Part shown: positions 15,068 through 25,187 of the stretch, piece by piece
How positions within the stretch are numbered: position 1 is the stretch's first letter
Layout: every line of letters begins with the position of its first letter
Assembly: GCA_963555705.1 (NCBI GenBank)
Contig: OY743180.1
Span: 34,752,129-34,816,128, forward strand
Source: Ligustrum vulgare
Lineage: Eukaryota; Streptophyta; Magnoliopsida; Lamiales; Oleaceae
Length of the DNA stretch: 64,000 nucleotides
Reading direction: 5' to 3'
The notes under the pieces: model-generated
Seen by the model: the letters and a program-made list of their open reading frames with translations, nothing else
Told to the model about the DNA's origin: nothing
Databases searched by the model: none
Translations under genes and position numbers: made by a program

Positions 15068-16102
15068 GGCTGCATTCTCTGTGTTTCAGTTTCCTGTTTT
15101 CATTTTCGAAAATGTTTTCTGTTTTTCATTTTCTGTGACTTTTTTCGAAATTGCTGAAAACGCGTTTGTTTTGTTATTTCTGAAAACTGTTTTCGAAAAT
15201 GAAAAGCTGGAAAACGTGTTCTGTTTAAAATTTTGAAGAAAATTATTTAATATTGTTTGTGAATATAAATGAAATAAAGATATCATATTTTGAGTTACAC
15301 AACAAAAATAAATGAAATAACCCCTATCACACAATTTGGTTATACCAAAAAAAGTTCAAAAATTCATGTTGCACTTCTAAAGTAATCATTCCACATTTGA
15401 GTAGTAATTTTCCCTTCTAAAGTAATCGTTCCATTTAATACTTTATATAGATACATCCTTCTAGTAAGCACTCATAACGTTTAAAATTTAAGTTTCAATA
15501 AAATTGGCAAAAATCAATTTACGTTAATTAATTATGCCCTTACAAAATAAGTGTCTACAATACAAAAGTAAAAAAGAAATGTTTAATAATTAAGCACATG
15601 ATACATCATCGGAAAGATGGTTGAATTTGGAGTTCTACACAAAAAACAGAATGCAATTCGGAGCTGTACATCAAAAGTAATACATGTTTGAATACAATGA
15701 CCTATAAAGCAAATACGAAAAGGACTAAATTGAAAGAAAAGTAAAATTTGTGAACTAATGTGCAACAAAATCTGAAGTTCAGGGACCTAAGTTGCAAATA
15801 AATTAGGAAATTTTCGAATGAAATTTCAAAATTTGAGGATTAAAATGACAAGTTTTGAAAATCAAGGACCAATAATGTAATTAAAAATGATAAATTTTGA
15901 CAAATTTCAAAATTTTTTGATTATTTTTAATTTTTTTTTTTTTTTTTTTAAGTGGAAAACACGGAAATCTTTTCACGTTTTCCATTTCCTTTACAAATTT
16001 TGAAAACATTTTCGAAATTTTTTTCCGAAGACGGCGCAAGAGAACGCGTTTTCGGAAATAGAAAACAGAAAACGGCTGGAAAACGCCAAAGAAAACGCAG
16101 CC
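15068..16102. mobile_element. Non-autonomous PIF/Harbinger-like DNA transposon
   Basis: This 1,035 bp insertion interrupts a satellite C subunit. It starts GGCTGCATTCTCTG and its other end, read in reverse, starts GGCTGCGTTTTCTTTGG, so it has short imperfect terminal inverted repeats. Subterminal DNA on both sides is rich in TTTTCGAAAATG and GAAAACGCG. TAA flanks both sides (15065-15067, 16103-16105). Removing the element and one TAA restores GATAAGTATTCTACG, which matches uninterrupted satellite copies. A 3 bp TAA duplication with GG-starting ends is typical of PIF/Harbinger and Tourist elements. No transposase is seen; the internal open frames are short and unlike any known protein. A hAT or Mutator origin is unlikely because those make 8-9 bp duplications. 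Confidence 0.75.
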
Positions 16103-17686
16103 TAAGTATTCTACGAAAACAGCTTATGTAATCGTTAATAACAATTTTTATTAAGCAAATCTTAACCAATATTTTAAAGAAAAAAATAGTAAACAATACA
16201 ATAATACATATATAGCAATACAAGAAGATGAAATTTCATACACTACTCTTACTTCTACTTATGAAATTTTAATAACCGCTCCAACCTATTATTACTCTTA
16301 CCCCTATTTGTTAAATTTAGTGTCTACTTCGGCTATTACTCCAACTGTGACTTACACACTCCTACAACATCCCGTACTCGTATAATAGTTATTACTCACT
16401 TCACTCCAACTCCGACTTCTATTAACTCCAGTAATCTACGACAAACATACACTAATAATAAATTCAATATTAAAAACTAAATCGAACTTGCCATAATAAA
16501 CATTTCACTAAAAGAAATACTTCCCTTATAAGCAAATAGGTTGTCGGCATATCAAGTGTGTAGTGTCAAAACCATTCCAAAAGACCAGTATTCTACGAGC
16601 ACGTCTTCTGCAATCAATACAAATAATCATTGTCAAGTAAATCTTAAATAATATTTTAAAGTATACAAAAAAAAACCTGTACAATAAGAAATATATAACA
16701 ATACAAAAATATGAAATTTCTTACACTACTCTTACTTCAACTCTTGAAATTTTAACAACCGCTCCTACCTATTGTTACTCTTACCCCCTACTCGTTAAAA
16801 TTTTGTGTCTACTTCGACTATTACTCCAACTGCGACTTACCTACTCCTAGAACTACCCGTACTCGTGAAATAGTTATTACTCATTTCACTCCTATTCCGA
16901 CTCCTATTAACTCAAGTAATCTACTTCAAACACACAATAATTATAAATTCAATATTGAAAACAAAATCGAACTTCTAGCTAAAAGAAATACTTCCCTTAG
17001 AAGCAGCACAGTTGTCCGTATTCCAAGTGTATAGAGTCAAAACCGAATATTCCGAAAGACCTATATTCTACGACCACACCTTCTTCTGTAATCGATACAA
17101 ATAATCATTGTCTAACAAATCTTAAAAAATATTTTAAAGTATACAAAAATAAACTTTATAATAATAAATCTATTGCAATACTAAAATATGAAATTTCATA
17201 AACTTGTCTTACTCCAAATAAAAAAATTTCAGTAACTGTTCCTAAAAATTGTTACTCTTAATCCCATATTTGTTAAACTTTAGTTCCTATTTCCACTTTT
17301 ACTCGTACGGCGACATACCTACCCCAGGTACTTCCCCTATCCGAATAAAAGTTGCCAACTTCTTCAACTCCCACTCCCACTCCTATTAACTCTGGAAATC
17401 TACTTCAAACGTACAATAATAATGAATTCAAAACTGAAAACAAAATCTAAAGGGCCATAAGAATTTAAATAAATAATCTACTTCCCTTACGAGAAGTAGG
17501 GTTGTAGCCCGTCCAAGCGTCCATATTGAAAAGCATCCCGAAAAGACAAGAATTCTACAAAAACAACTTCTGGAATCGTCAATAACAATCTTTCTCAAGC
17601 AAAATCTTAACAAATATTTTAAAGAAAATAATAGTAAACAATGCAATAATACATATATAGCAACACAAGAAGATGAAATTTCATAC
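16103..17686. repeat. Satellite array, diverged subtype, direct orientation
   Basis: This continues the array interrupted by the DNA transposon, with subunit A near 16534, B near 17002 and C near 17491. It stops within subunit C at TTTCATACA, where integrase-coding DNA begins. The shared ACA at the join suggests a microhomology junction. Confidence 0.9.
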
Positions 17687-18199
17687 AAAGGTAGGAGGCA
17701 AGTGACGTTCGAGCCGAGTGATTGGGTGTGGGTGCACTTGCGAAAAGAGCGATTTCCAACCCAAAGAAAGTCTAAGTTGCAGCCAAGAGGCGATGGACCT
17801 TTTCAGATCCTTGAAAAGAAAAATGAGAATGCATATAAACTCGATCTTCCAGGTGAGTATAACGTGTCTGCTTCTTTTAATATTGTTGATCTTTCTCTGT
17901 TTGATGCAGGTGATGATTCGAGGACGAATCCTTTTCAACAGGGAGGGGATGATGAGTTCCGCAGTGGCTCGACGAACGTTGACCCGTTGCACGTGCCCGT
18001 AGGACCAATAACGAGACAAAGAGCCAAAAGAATCAAGCAGACAATGCAAGGATTCATGCAAGCGTGGATGGACGAGTGCTCGAGTGCAGAGACTTCATTT
18101 ACGTTGCATAACAAAGTGGAAGAGGAGCCAAAGTTATTGCAATGCATTGGGATCAAGGAACGACAAGAAAATAAGGCAGAAGTGGAATCAAGGCCGTAA
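17687..18199 (+). pseudogene. Integrase C-terminal end (upstream tandem copy, partial)
   Basis: The open frame begins at the satellite junction, with no start codon of its own, and runs to a TAA. It encodes the end of a CRM pol protein: RQVTFEP, the GPF motif (RGDGPFQIL), the [12 protein letters not shown] segment, then QQGGDDEF and the GPITRQRAKRIK motif. The GGGAGGGGA tract encoding QQGGD is the polypurine tract. The LTR starts directly after it, so the last 83 or so codons lie within LTR DNA. The zinc-binding and DDE catalytic parts are missing. The frame is intact but only a fragment. Confidence 0.85.
17940..17949 (+). promoter_or_regulatory. Polypurine tract before LTR 1 of CRM-1
   Basis: AGGGAGGGGA sits immediately before the TGATGAG start of the LTR. 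In the retroviral cycle this tract primes plus-strand DNA synthesis. Here it lies inside the integrase reading frame. Confidence 0.8.
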
Positions 18200-18428
18200 C
18201 ACCTCTTTCACGGCCGTAACATATCTTCTCACGGCCGTAAACTGAAATAGAAGACTTACGGCCGTAAACCAAATCCTCACGGCCGTAAATAGAGTTAGCA
18301 GATTTTATATTTTTTTGTTCAGAAGGTTGATTACGGCCGTAAAGGGCATTTTCACGGCCGTAACATATGTTTTCAATTTTAATCCGTAGTTTGCTTACGG
18401 CCGTAAGAGTATAAGTCACGGCCGTAAA
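18191..18428. repeat. Cluster of TTACGGCCGTAA palindromes in U3
   Basis: About ten copies of the self-complementary core ACGGCCGT lie within ~240 bp, spaced 15-45 bp, mostly alternating TTACGGCCGTAA and TCACGGCCGTAA. The cluster ends about 85 bp before the TATA box, as an enhancer or regulator-binding array would. Each core holds CG and CHG methylation sites. The function is inferred only from position. Confidence 0.75.
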
Positions 18429-18511
18429 TTAGCGCCGCAATTAAAACCTAGTTTAGGCGTATTAGGTTAGTTTTAATTCTAGTTATTTTTGGTTACTTTA
18501 TTTTGTTAGCC

Positions 18512-18520
18512 TATATATAT
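18512..18520 (+). promoter_or_regulatory. TATA box of CRM-1 LTR 1
   Basis: TATATATAT within AGCCTATATATATGGC is at the same place in all four CRM LTRs here. It marks the probable U3/R boundary, with transcription starting about 30 bp downstream toward gag. Confidence 0.65.
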
Positions 18521-18833
18521 GGCTTTAATTTTGCATTGCAAAACACAACTTTTATTCTTGAGATTAATGATATTGAAGGTGAGATATTCCCTTAATTTTC
18601 TTCGTGTTCTCGTCGAACAAATTGAACTTATCAAAGGATTTGACAACCTTTGTGGCGTTCCCCCTTTGTAGTTCTTATCTCCGCATCGTAACGGGTTTTG
18701 GGTTTAATATACCCATAGTTCTTGCGTCGTGAGGTCGGGGTTGCATTGTTACCGTCTACTATCTTGGATTTTAGAGCTTTCCGGCGTTTAATTCCGCGTG
18801 TTCTTGGTGATCCCCGTATCGGATCACATCATA

Positions 18834-18845
18834 TGGAATCAGAGC
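18834..18845 (+). promoter_or_regulatory. Primer-binding site, mutated (initiator tRNA-Met)
   Basis: TGGAATCAGAGC follows the LTR after 2 bp. The intact version, TGGTATCAGAGC, is complementary to the 3' end of plant initiator tRNA-Met. One base differs here. Confidence 0.8.
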
Positions 18846-19353
18846 CTGTCTCTAAATCCAATTATTTAGTATTCCAGTTCTTTTTCTTTCCAGTTATTAA
18901 TCATTAAAAAAAAAAAAATTTCATTCCAATTCTTGTTTCTTGAAATTCGTCAGAAATTCAAGATTTACCAATTTCTGTTTCTTGTTCTTCATTAATTTTG
19001 TTGAGTAGCAAAAAAAAAATCAGAAAATTACAAAAAAAATAAATAGAAAGGAAGTGTTGTTGATTTGAACAAGAAATCAAGAAAATAATCTTTGGCAAAT
19101 CTTTCCAACAAATCCTTGTTTCCATAAAATTCCTTATTCTTGTTTCCATAAAACTTCTTGTTGCAATAGAATTCTTGTTTCCATAATTTCTTTCTTAAAT
19201 TTCCTAATTCAAATATTTTCCATCAACTTTCCTTATTTTCACTTTGGGGTTTATTCCACAAGGACCAAATCCGTGACTAGTTTGGTGGGTTCTTTGAGAA
19301 CGTGGGAAAAAGGGAATAGAGAGGAAAAAGGCAGAGTGGTGAGATTAATAACC
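18846..19353 (+). other. Untranslated leader of CRM-1
   Basis: This non-coding, A/T-tract-rich stretch between the primer site and gag contains repeated CTTGTTTCCATAA strings. It matches the leader after LTR 2 (24802-25187) and that of CRM-2 in reverse (60936-61560). No gene is seen. Confidence 0.7.
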
Positions 19354-20079
19354 ATGTCACAGAAGGAAGTTTCGTCGACGGAAAGGGATCTTCAAGATTT
19401 TAAAATGCTTGCAATGGTGGAGGAACGTTTTGCAAAATTGGAGGCGAGGTTGGATGCCAAGTTGGAAGCAAAATTTGGTACACAATCCGGCTTAAATGAG
19501 GAAAAACCTAATAATCCAGGGGAGACACGTGGTGCGGGAATTGTTCAACCACGTCAGGAACAACCGCGCAATTTCCCTAATTTACGGAGGCCACTAAGGT
19601 ATGACTTCAACCCACAAATAAGAGCTAGGAATGAACGTGTTGAGGCTGTTGATAGTGATGAGGATAGTGGTGAATTATCTATTACTAGTGTTGGTAGGAG
19701 ACGAGATTGGGGAGAAAGACGTGATAGGGGATATAGGCGTGATCGTAGGGATGATGTAGATGGACATGTTGGTAACATTAAGATGTCCATTCCCTCGTTT
19801 CAGGGTAAGAGTAATCCGAACGTTTATTTTGAATGGGAAAATAGGGTAGAATTAATTTTTGATTGTCATAATTATTCTGAAGTTAAAAAGGTTAAATTGG
19901 CAGTCGTAGAATTTACTGATTATGCTATAGTATGGTGGGATCAATTGGTTACTAGTAAAAGGAGGAATGGGGAGAGGCCTATTGAAACTTGGGATGAGTT
20001 GAAGGCCCTTATGAGTAAACGGTTTGTGCCTGGACATTACTATAGGGATCTCTACCAAAAACTACAAACCCTTTCCTAA
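19354..20079 (+). pseudogene. gag: gag, N-terminal part, ended by a premature stop
   Basis: Gag forms the virus-like particle. The chosen start (ACCATGTC, MSQKEVSSTE...) is the methionine shared with CRM-2; the frame is open farther upstream but that part is not shared. Acidic and Arg-rich stretches lead into a typical plant Ty3 gag core with VYFEWENRVELIF, YAIVWWDQL and FVPGHYYRDLYQKL. The frame ends at a TAA where CRM-2 has CAA (Gln), a nonsense mutation. The same frame stays open after it until a 1 bp deletion near 20207. Confidence 0.85.
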
Positions 20080-21122
20080 GGTAGTAAGAGTGTGGAGGAT
20101 TACCATAGGGAGATGGAGGTTGCCATGATTAGGGCAGATATAGAGGAAGACCCGGAGGCAACCATGGCTAGGTTTTTAAATGGTTTAAATCGAGATATTG
20201 CTAATGTATTGAATTGCAGCATTATATCGATTTGGAGGAGATGCTTCACATGGCCATGAAAGTGGAGCGACAATTAAAAAGGAAGGGAACTTCAAAATTC
20301 TCTACAAGTTCCAATTCTTTTGGTAAGTCTACATGGAGTGGGACTTCTAAAAATGATGGGGTTGTGCAGAAAAATAAATTTGAGGCACCAAAGGGAAAAA
20401 TAGAGCCACCCAACAAAGGTAAAATTGCTTTTGATTCTCAAACTCCTAGGATTAGAGATATTCGTTGTTTTAAATGTTCCGGCTTAGGACATATTTCTTC
20501 ACAATGTCCAAATAAACGAATATTGGTTATGCGTGACGGGGTATTAAGTTCGGAGGATGAGAAAGGGGGAGAAGGGGAGGATGAGTACAAGGATATGCCA
20601 GCTCTAGAGGATGTTAGTGAAAATGATGATGGGGACTATGCAGTAGTTAAATCACTTGTCACTAGGAGAGCTCTTAGTACTCAAGTTAAGGTGGAAGAGT
20701 CGGGTGAGCAGCGAGAAAATATATTACATACTAGGTGCTTTGTGAATAACAAGGTGTGTAGTTTGATAATAGATGGTGGTAGTTGTGCGAACGTTGCTAG
20801 CACTACTCTAGTAGAGAAATTATGCCTACCTATACTAAAACACCCTAGGCCATATAAGATACAATGGTTAAATGAATCGGGTGAGATTAAGGTGAATAAA
20901 CAGGTGGTAGTTGATTTGGCGATTGGGAAATATGAAGATAGGGTGGTTTGCGATGTGGTACCCATGCATGCGAGGCACATCTTGTTGGGAAGGCCATGGC
21001 AATTCGATAGGAAGGTTATTCATGATGGCTTTAAAAATAGGTATACCTTCACTGAGGATGGGAAAAATGTCAAACTAATGTCGTTGTCACCTCAAGAGGT
21101 CTATGAAGACAAACTGAAATGA
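20080..21122 (+). pseudogene. Gag end (CCHC knuckle) and aspartic protease
   Basis: After the premature stop the gag frame continues to about 20205, where a 1 bp deletion shifts it. The next frame (from 20214) carries the nucleocapsid zinc knuckle CFKCSGLGHISSQC (C-x2-C-x4-H-x4-C) and then the protease. The active-site stretch is LIIDGGSCANVAS, with the D-G-G-S form usual in this lineage, followed by HILLGRPWQFD. The frame ends at TGA where CRM-2 has TTA. Knuckle and protease look intact; only frame continuity is lost. Confidence 0.85.
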
Positions 21123-21534
21123 AAAAGTGAGGACGAGAGAAAGAGGGTCGGGACCACGTTCCCGGAAAAAGGAGAGTTGAGTAAACAGAAGAGGGTCGGG
21201 ACCACGATCCCGGAAAAAGGAGAGTTGTGTGAAAAACCGAGAGTTGGGACCATGATCCCAGAAAAAGGAGAGGGTGTGAAGAGTGCCAGTAAAAATAAAA
21301 GAGAGAAAACAAAGGTGAGCTTCTACGCAAAACAGAGTGATATCACCAAAGCTATTTCTATAAATAAACCAGTGATTTTACTCATGTATAAGGAATCTAT
21401 CCTTGTACTTGATGAAGCTAACCACTCCCTCCCCAGTTTAGCTATCTCTTTTGCAGGAATTTGCAGATTTATTTCCCGAGTAGATTCCTAGTGGGCTGCT
21501 GCCAATTCGAGGGATTGAACACCAGATTGACTTT
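21123..21534 (+). pseudogene. Protease-RT linker with 16-residue repeats, frameshifted
   Basis: Three tandem 48 bp copies encode RVGTTxPEKGEL-type repeats of 16 residues. They are followed by the N-terminal approach to reverse transcriptase (VILLMYKESILVLDEANHSLPSL). A 1 bp loss in TCTCTTTTGCAGGA shifts the frame and ends it at 21491. The rest of the segment (LPIRGIEHQIDF) continues in another frame. The repeats also occur in CRM-2. Confidence 0.75.
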
Positions 21535-22141
21535 GTGCCAGGAGCAGTCATTCCGAACAGGCCAGATTATAGGAGCAATCCCGAAGATACCAAAGAGCTA
21601 CAAAAGCAGGTTGAAGAGCTGTTGAAAAAGGGCTATGTTAGGGAAAGCATGAGCCCATGTGCAGTACCAGTTTTGTTGGTGCCAAAAAAAGATGGGACTT
21701 GGAGGATGAGCGTGGATTGTGGAGCATTCAACAATATTACGGTAAAGTATCGCCATCCAATACCTAGACTTGATGACATGCTTGATGAACTATATAGTGC
21801 TTGTATTTTTAGCAAAATAGACCTTAAGAGTGTAAATTCGTTGTGGTATATACTTTGATGACATTTTGGTATATAGTAAGAACTTAGGTGATCACATTGA
21901 ACATTTAAGATCTGTTTTAGAAGTTTTGAAAACTGAAAAACTATATGCTAATTTTAAAAAGTGTACTTTTTGCATGGAAAAGGTAATTTTTCTTGGTTTT
22001 GTCGTTAGTGCTAATGGTGTTGAGGTAGATGAGGAGAAAATTTGTGCTATTAATGAATGGTCAACTCCCAAAAGTATTACGAAGGTTAGGAGCTTCCACG
22101 GGTTGGCTGGGTTCTATAGGAGATTTGTTAAGGACTTTTAG
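21535..22141 (+). pseudogene. Reverse transcriptase with an internal deletion
   Basis: The N-terminal part is readable: [38 protein letters not shown]. It then jumps to the strand before YFDD. About 160 bp are missing compared with CRM-2, covering SGYHQI through LSNAPSTF. The YFDD-coding DNA survives (TACTTTGATGAC near 21853) but in a shifted frame. The next frame gives [10 protein letters not shown] and [17 protein letters not shown] and ends near FVKDF. The enzyme cannot be functional. Confidence 0.85.
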
Positions 22142-23233
22142 CACACTTGCAGCACCACTCACAGAAATAGTCAAGAAAAATGTAGGATTCCATTGGGGGT
22201 AGCACAAGAAAATGCTTTTAAAATGCTTAAGGATAGGTTATGTTCTGCACCGGTTTTGGCTTTACCTAACTTTAACCAAACCTTTGAGATTGAATGTGAT
22301 GCATCAGGAATAGGTATCGGAGCCGTTCTTATGCAGGAAAAAAGGCCGCTTGCATTTTTCAGTGAAAACCTGAGTGGGGCAGTTTTGAATTATCCTACCT
22401 ACGACAAGGAGCTTTATGCTCTTGTTCGTGCCTTGGAGACATGTCAGTACTATCTGTGGCCAAAGGAATTCGTCATACACACTGACCACGAGTCACTGAA
22501 ACACCTCAAGGGACAAGGTAAGCTAAACAAAAGACACGCCCGTTGGATGGAATTCATTGAGACTTTTCCATACGTCATTCGCTATAAGAAAGGTAAGGAG
22601 AATGTGGTAGCAGATGCCCTTTCTCGCAGGTACGTACTTCTAAACTCTTTAAATGCGAAGTTGCTTGGGTTTGAATATATAAGAGGTATGTATGCTAATG
22701 ACCCTGATTTTTCTATCATTTATGCTTCATGTGAAAAAGGTGCAATTGATAAATTTTATAGGCATGATGGCTATTTGTTTAGGGAAAGTAAACTTTGTGT
22801 GCCTAATTGTTCTATGCGTGAATTGCTAGTGCGTGAGGCTCATGGTAGGGGGTTAATGGGACACTTTGGTGTTATTAAGACATTAGAAACTTTACAAGAG
22901 CACTTTTATTGGCCTAAAATGAAAAAGGATGTTCACCATATTTGTGAAAGGTGCATAACTTGTAAGCAATCTAAGTCTAGAGTCTTACCACAAGGTTTGT
23001 ATACACCTTTGCCCGTACCTAATGAACCTTGGGTAGATATATCCATGGATTTTGTGTTAGGTCTGCCTAGGACAAAAAAAGGTAGAGACTCGATATTTGT
23101 GGTGGTAGACAGGTTTAGCAAAATGGCGCATTTTATTCCTTATAATAAAACTGATGACAAAACAAACATAGCTGACCTATTCTTTAGGGAGGTTCTCAGA
23201 CTCCATGGGGGTACCTACGAGTATTATGTCTGA
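22142..23233 (+). pseudogene. RT connection, RNase H and integrase N-terminal part
   Basis: After a frameshift near 22141 a 346-residue frame reads [17 protein letters not shown], the first RNase H Asp, then [11 protein letters not shown] and [10 protein letters not shown], and DALSRR at the end of RNase H. It continues into integrase: a zinc-binding region ending [25 protein letters not shown] (first catalytic Asp) and [13 protein letters not shown]. It ends near [11 protein letters not shown] through a frameshift just before the second catalytic Asp. Confidence 0.85.
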
Positions 23234-24160
23234 TAGGGATATTAAGTTCCTAAGCTACTTTTGGAAAGTCTTGTGGGGGAAGATGGATACTAAATTATTA
23301 TTTTCTACTACATGTCACCCGCAAACTGATGGCCAAACGGAGGTAGTTAATAGGACATTAATCCAACTTTTGCGCACTATAATAAATAAGAATTTAAAAA
23401 GTTGGGAGGAATGTTTGCCATTTGCGGATTTTGCTTATAATCGATTGTGCATTCTACTACTTCATGTTCACCTTTTGAAGTTGTTTATGGTTTCAACCCG
23501 CTAACTCCTCTTGATTTAATTCCTTTACATGTAGATGAACGGAGCAGTTTGGACGGGGCGAAAAAAGCTAAGCTTGTGAAAGAGCTTCATGAGAAGGTGA
23601 AAGGGCAAATTGAAAAGAAAAATGAGCGTTATGCGACTCATGCCAACAAAGGTAGAAGGCAAGTGACGTTCGAGCCGGGTGATTGGGTGTGGGTACACTT
23701 GCGAAAGGAGCGATTTCCAACCCAAATAAAGTCTAAGTTGCAGCCAAGAGGCGATGGACCTTTTCAGATCCTTGAAAAGATAAATGAGAATGCATATAAT
23801 CTCGATCTTCCAGGTGAGTATAACGTGTCTGCTTCTTTTAATGTTGCTGATCTTTCTCTGTTTGATGCAGGTGATGATTCGAGGACGAATCCTTTTCAAC
23901 AGGGAGGGGATGATGAGTTCCGGAGTGGGTCGACGAACGTTGACCCGTTGCACGTTCCCGTAGGACCAATAACGAGACAAAGAGCCAAAATAATCAAGCA
24001 AGCAATGCAAGGATTCATGCAAGCGTGGATGGACGAGTGCTCGAGTGCAAAGACTTCATTTACGTTGCATAACAAAGTGGAAGATGAGCCAAAGTTATTG
24101 CAATGCATTGTGATCAAGGAAGGACAAGAAAATAAGGCAGAAGTGGAATCATGGCCGTAA
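23205..24160 (+). pseudogene. Integrase catalytic end and C-terminus, running into LTR 2
   Basis: The first frame (to 23504) has MSDRDIKFL with the second catalytic Asp and [14 protein letters not shown] with the catalytic Glu. A small deletion near 23447 shifts into a 237-residue frame with [20 protein letters not shown], the GPF motif, [12 protein letters not shown] and the GPITRQRAK motif. The polypurine tract and the LTR start lie within this frame, so about 83 codons are LTR DNA. The final part is intact and ends at TAA. Confidence 0.85.
23901..23910 (+). promoter_or_regulatory. Polypurine tract before LTR 2 of CRM-1
   Basis: AGGGAGGGGA directly precedes the TGATGAG start of the LTR. 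It is identical to the tracts before the other CRM LTRs and encodes the Gln-Gly-Gly segment of integrase. Confidence 0.8.
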
Positions 24161-24787
24161 CACCTCTTTCACGACGGTAAAATCATGTTGGCGGATTTTG
24201 GACAGAAAGGCCTTCACAGCCGTAACATATCTTCTCACGGCCGTAAATAGAGTTAGCAGATTTTATATTTTTTGTTCAGAAGGTTGATTACGGCCGTAAA
24301 GGGCATTTTCACGGCCGTAACATATGTTTTCAATTTTAATCCGTAGTTTGCTTACGGCCGTAAGAGTATAAGTCACGGCCGTAAATTAGCGCCGCAATTA
24401 AAACCTAGTTTAGGCGTATTAGGTTAGTTTTAATTCTAGTTATTTTTGGTTACTTTATTTTGTTAGCCTATATATATGGCTTTAATTTTGCATTGCAAAA
24501 CACAACTTTTATTCTTGAGATTAATGATATTGAAGGTGAGATATTCCCTTAATTTTCTTCGTGTTCTCGTCGAACAAATTGAACTTATCAAAGGATTTGA
24601 CAACCTTTGTGGCGTTCCCCCTTTGTGGTTCTTATCTTCGCATCGTAACGGGTTTTGGGTTTAGTATACCCATATTTCTTGCGTCGTGAGGTCGGGGTTT
24701 CATTGTACCGTCTACTATCTTGGATTTTAGAGCTTTCCCGCGTTTAATTCCGTGTGTTCTTGGTGATCCCCGTATCGGATCACATCA
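23911..24787 (+). mobile_element. LTR 2 of CRM-1 (877 bp)
   Basis: TGATGAG...CACATCA ends, pol C-terminus, palindrome cluster (24152-24385), TATATATAT at 24469-24477 and R-U5. Compared with LTR 1 the left part of the palindrome cluster is replaced: two sites are degenerate (ACGACGGT, ACAGCCGT) and there is an extra stretch with GGCGGATTTTGGACAG. The two LTRs are therefore not a pristine pair. Confidence 0.85.
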
Positions 24788-24789
24788 TC

Positions 24790-24801
24790 TGGTATCAGAG
24801 C
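24790..24801 (+). promoter_or_regulatory. Primer-binding site, initiator tRNA-Met, intact
   Basis: TGGTATCAGAGC follows LTR 2 after the dinucleotide TC. A primer site downstream of the second LTR shows that this LTR was also a 5' LTR, which is evidence for a tandem arrangement. Confidence 0.9.
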
Positions 24802-25187
24802 CTGTGTCTAAATCCAATTATTTAGTATTCCAGTTCTTTTTCTTTCTAGTTATTAATCATTCAAAAAAAAAAAAAATTCCATTCCAATTCTTGTTTCTTG
24901 AAATTCGTCAGAAATTCAAGATTTGCCAATTTATGTTTCTTGTTCTTCATTAATTTTGTTGAGTAGCAAAAAAAAAAAAAAAAATATCCGAAAATTACAA
25001 AAAAAATTAATAGAAAGGTAGTGTTGTTGATTTGAACAAGAAATCAAGAAAATAATCTTTGGCAAATCTTTCCAACAAATCCTTGTTTCCATAAAATTCC
25101 TTATTCTTGTTTCCATAAAACTTCTTCTTGCAATAGAATTCTTGTTTCCATAATTTCTTTCTTAAGTTTCCTAATTCCAATATTTTC
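24802..25187 (+). other. Truncated leader of a second tandem CRM copy
   Basis: It matches 18846-19220 and then breaks at ATTTTCCAT, where satellite (CATATTTGTTAAAC) resumes; CCAT is shared by both sides. No gene is present. Confidence 0.8.

Larger units (their letters stand above)
17950..18831 (+). mobile_element. LTR 1 of CRM-1 (882 bp)
   Basis: It starts TGATGAGTTCCG and ends GGATCACATCA, so the ends are TGATG...CATCA inverted repeats. The boundaries were set from CRM-2, where the same sequence is exactly flanked by a 5 bp target duplication. The first ~250 bp are the end of the pol frame. Then comes a cluster of ACGGCCGT palindromes, a TATATATAT box at 18512 and a presumed R-U5 region. 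It differs from LTR 2 by substitutions and by rearrangement in the palindrome cluster. Confidence 0.85.
17687..25187 (+). mobile_element. CRM-1: tandem, decayed CRM-lineage Ty3/gypsy element
   Basis: The order is integrase end (17687-17949), LTR (17950-18831), gag-pol (18832-23910), LTR (23911-24787), leader (24788-25187). Internal DNA therefore continues outside both LTRs, and the repeat period is about 5.96 kb. No target duplication exists. The left edge joins satellite at ACA and the right edge at CCAT, both short microhomologies. CRM assignment rests on the C-terminal GPITRQRAK motif, the YNVSASFN segment after the GPF motif, the initiator-Met primer site, and the pol frame overlapping the LTR. 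Stops, frameshifts and a reverse transcriptase deletion make it inactive. It could come from unequal recombination of a tandem array or from insertion of a circular or concatemeric form. Confidence 0.85.

Noticed and set aside
15086..15334. 82-codon minus-strand frame inside the DNA transposon as a possible transposase remnant
   Set aside because: Low complexity, no DDE or other transposase motif, and it overlaps the subterminal repeats.
17935..18156. Antisense frames over the integrase end (also near 23525-24117 and 56022-56401)
   Set aside because: They are shadows of the conserved pol reading frame on the other strand.
18191..18428. Regularly spaced repeats as a possible CRISPR-like array
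   Set aside because: Repeats are 8-12 bp palindromes with irregular spacing inside a plant LTR; there are no cas genes and the context is eukaryotic.
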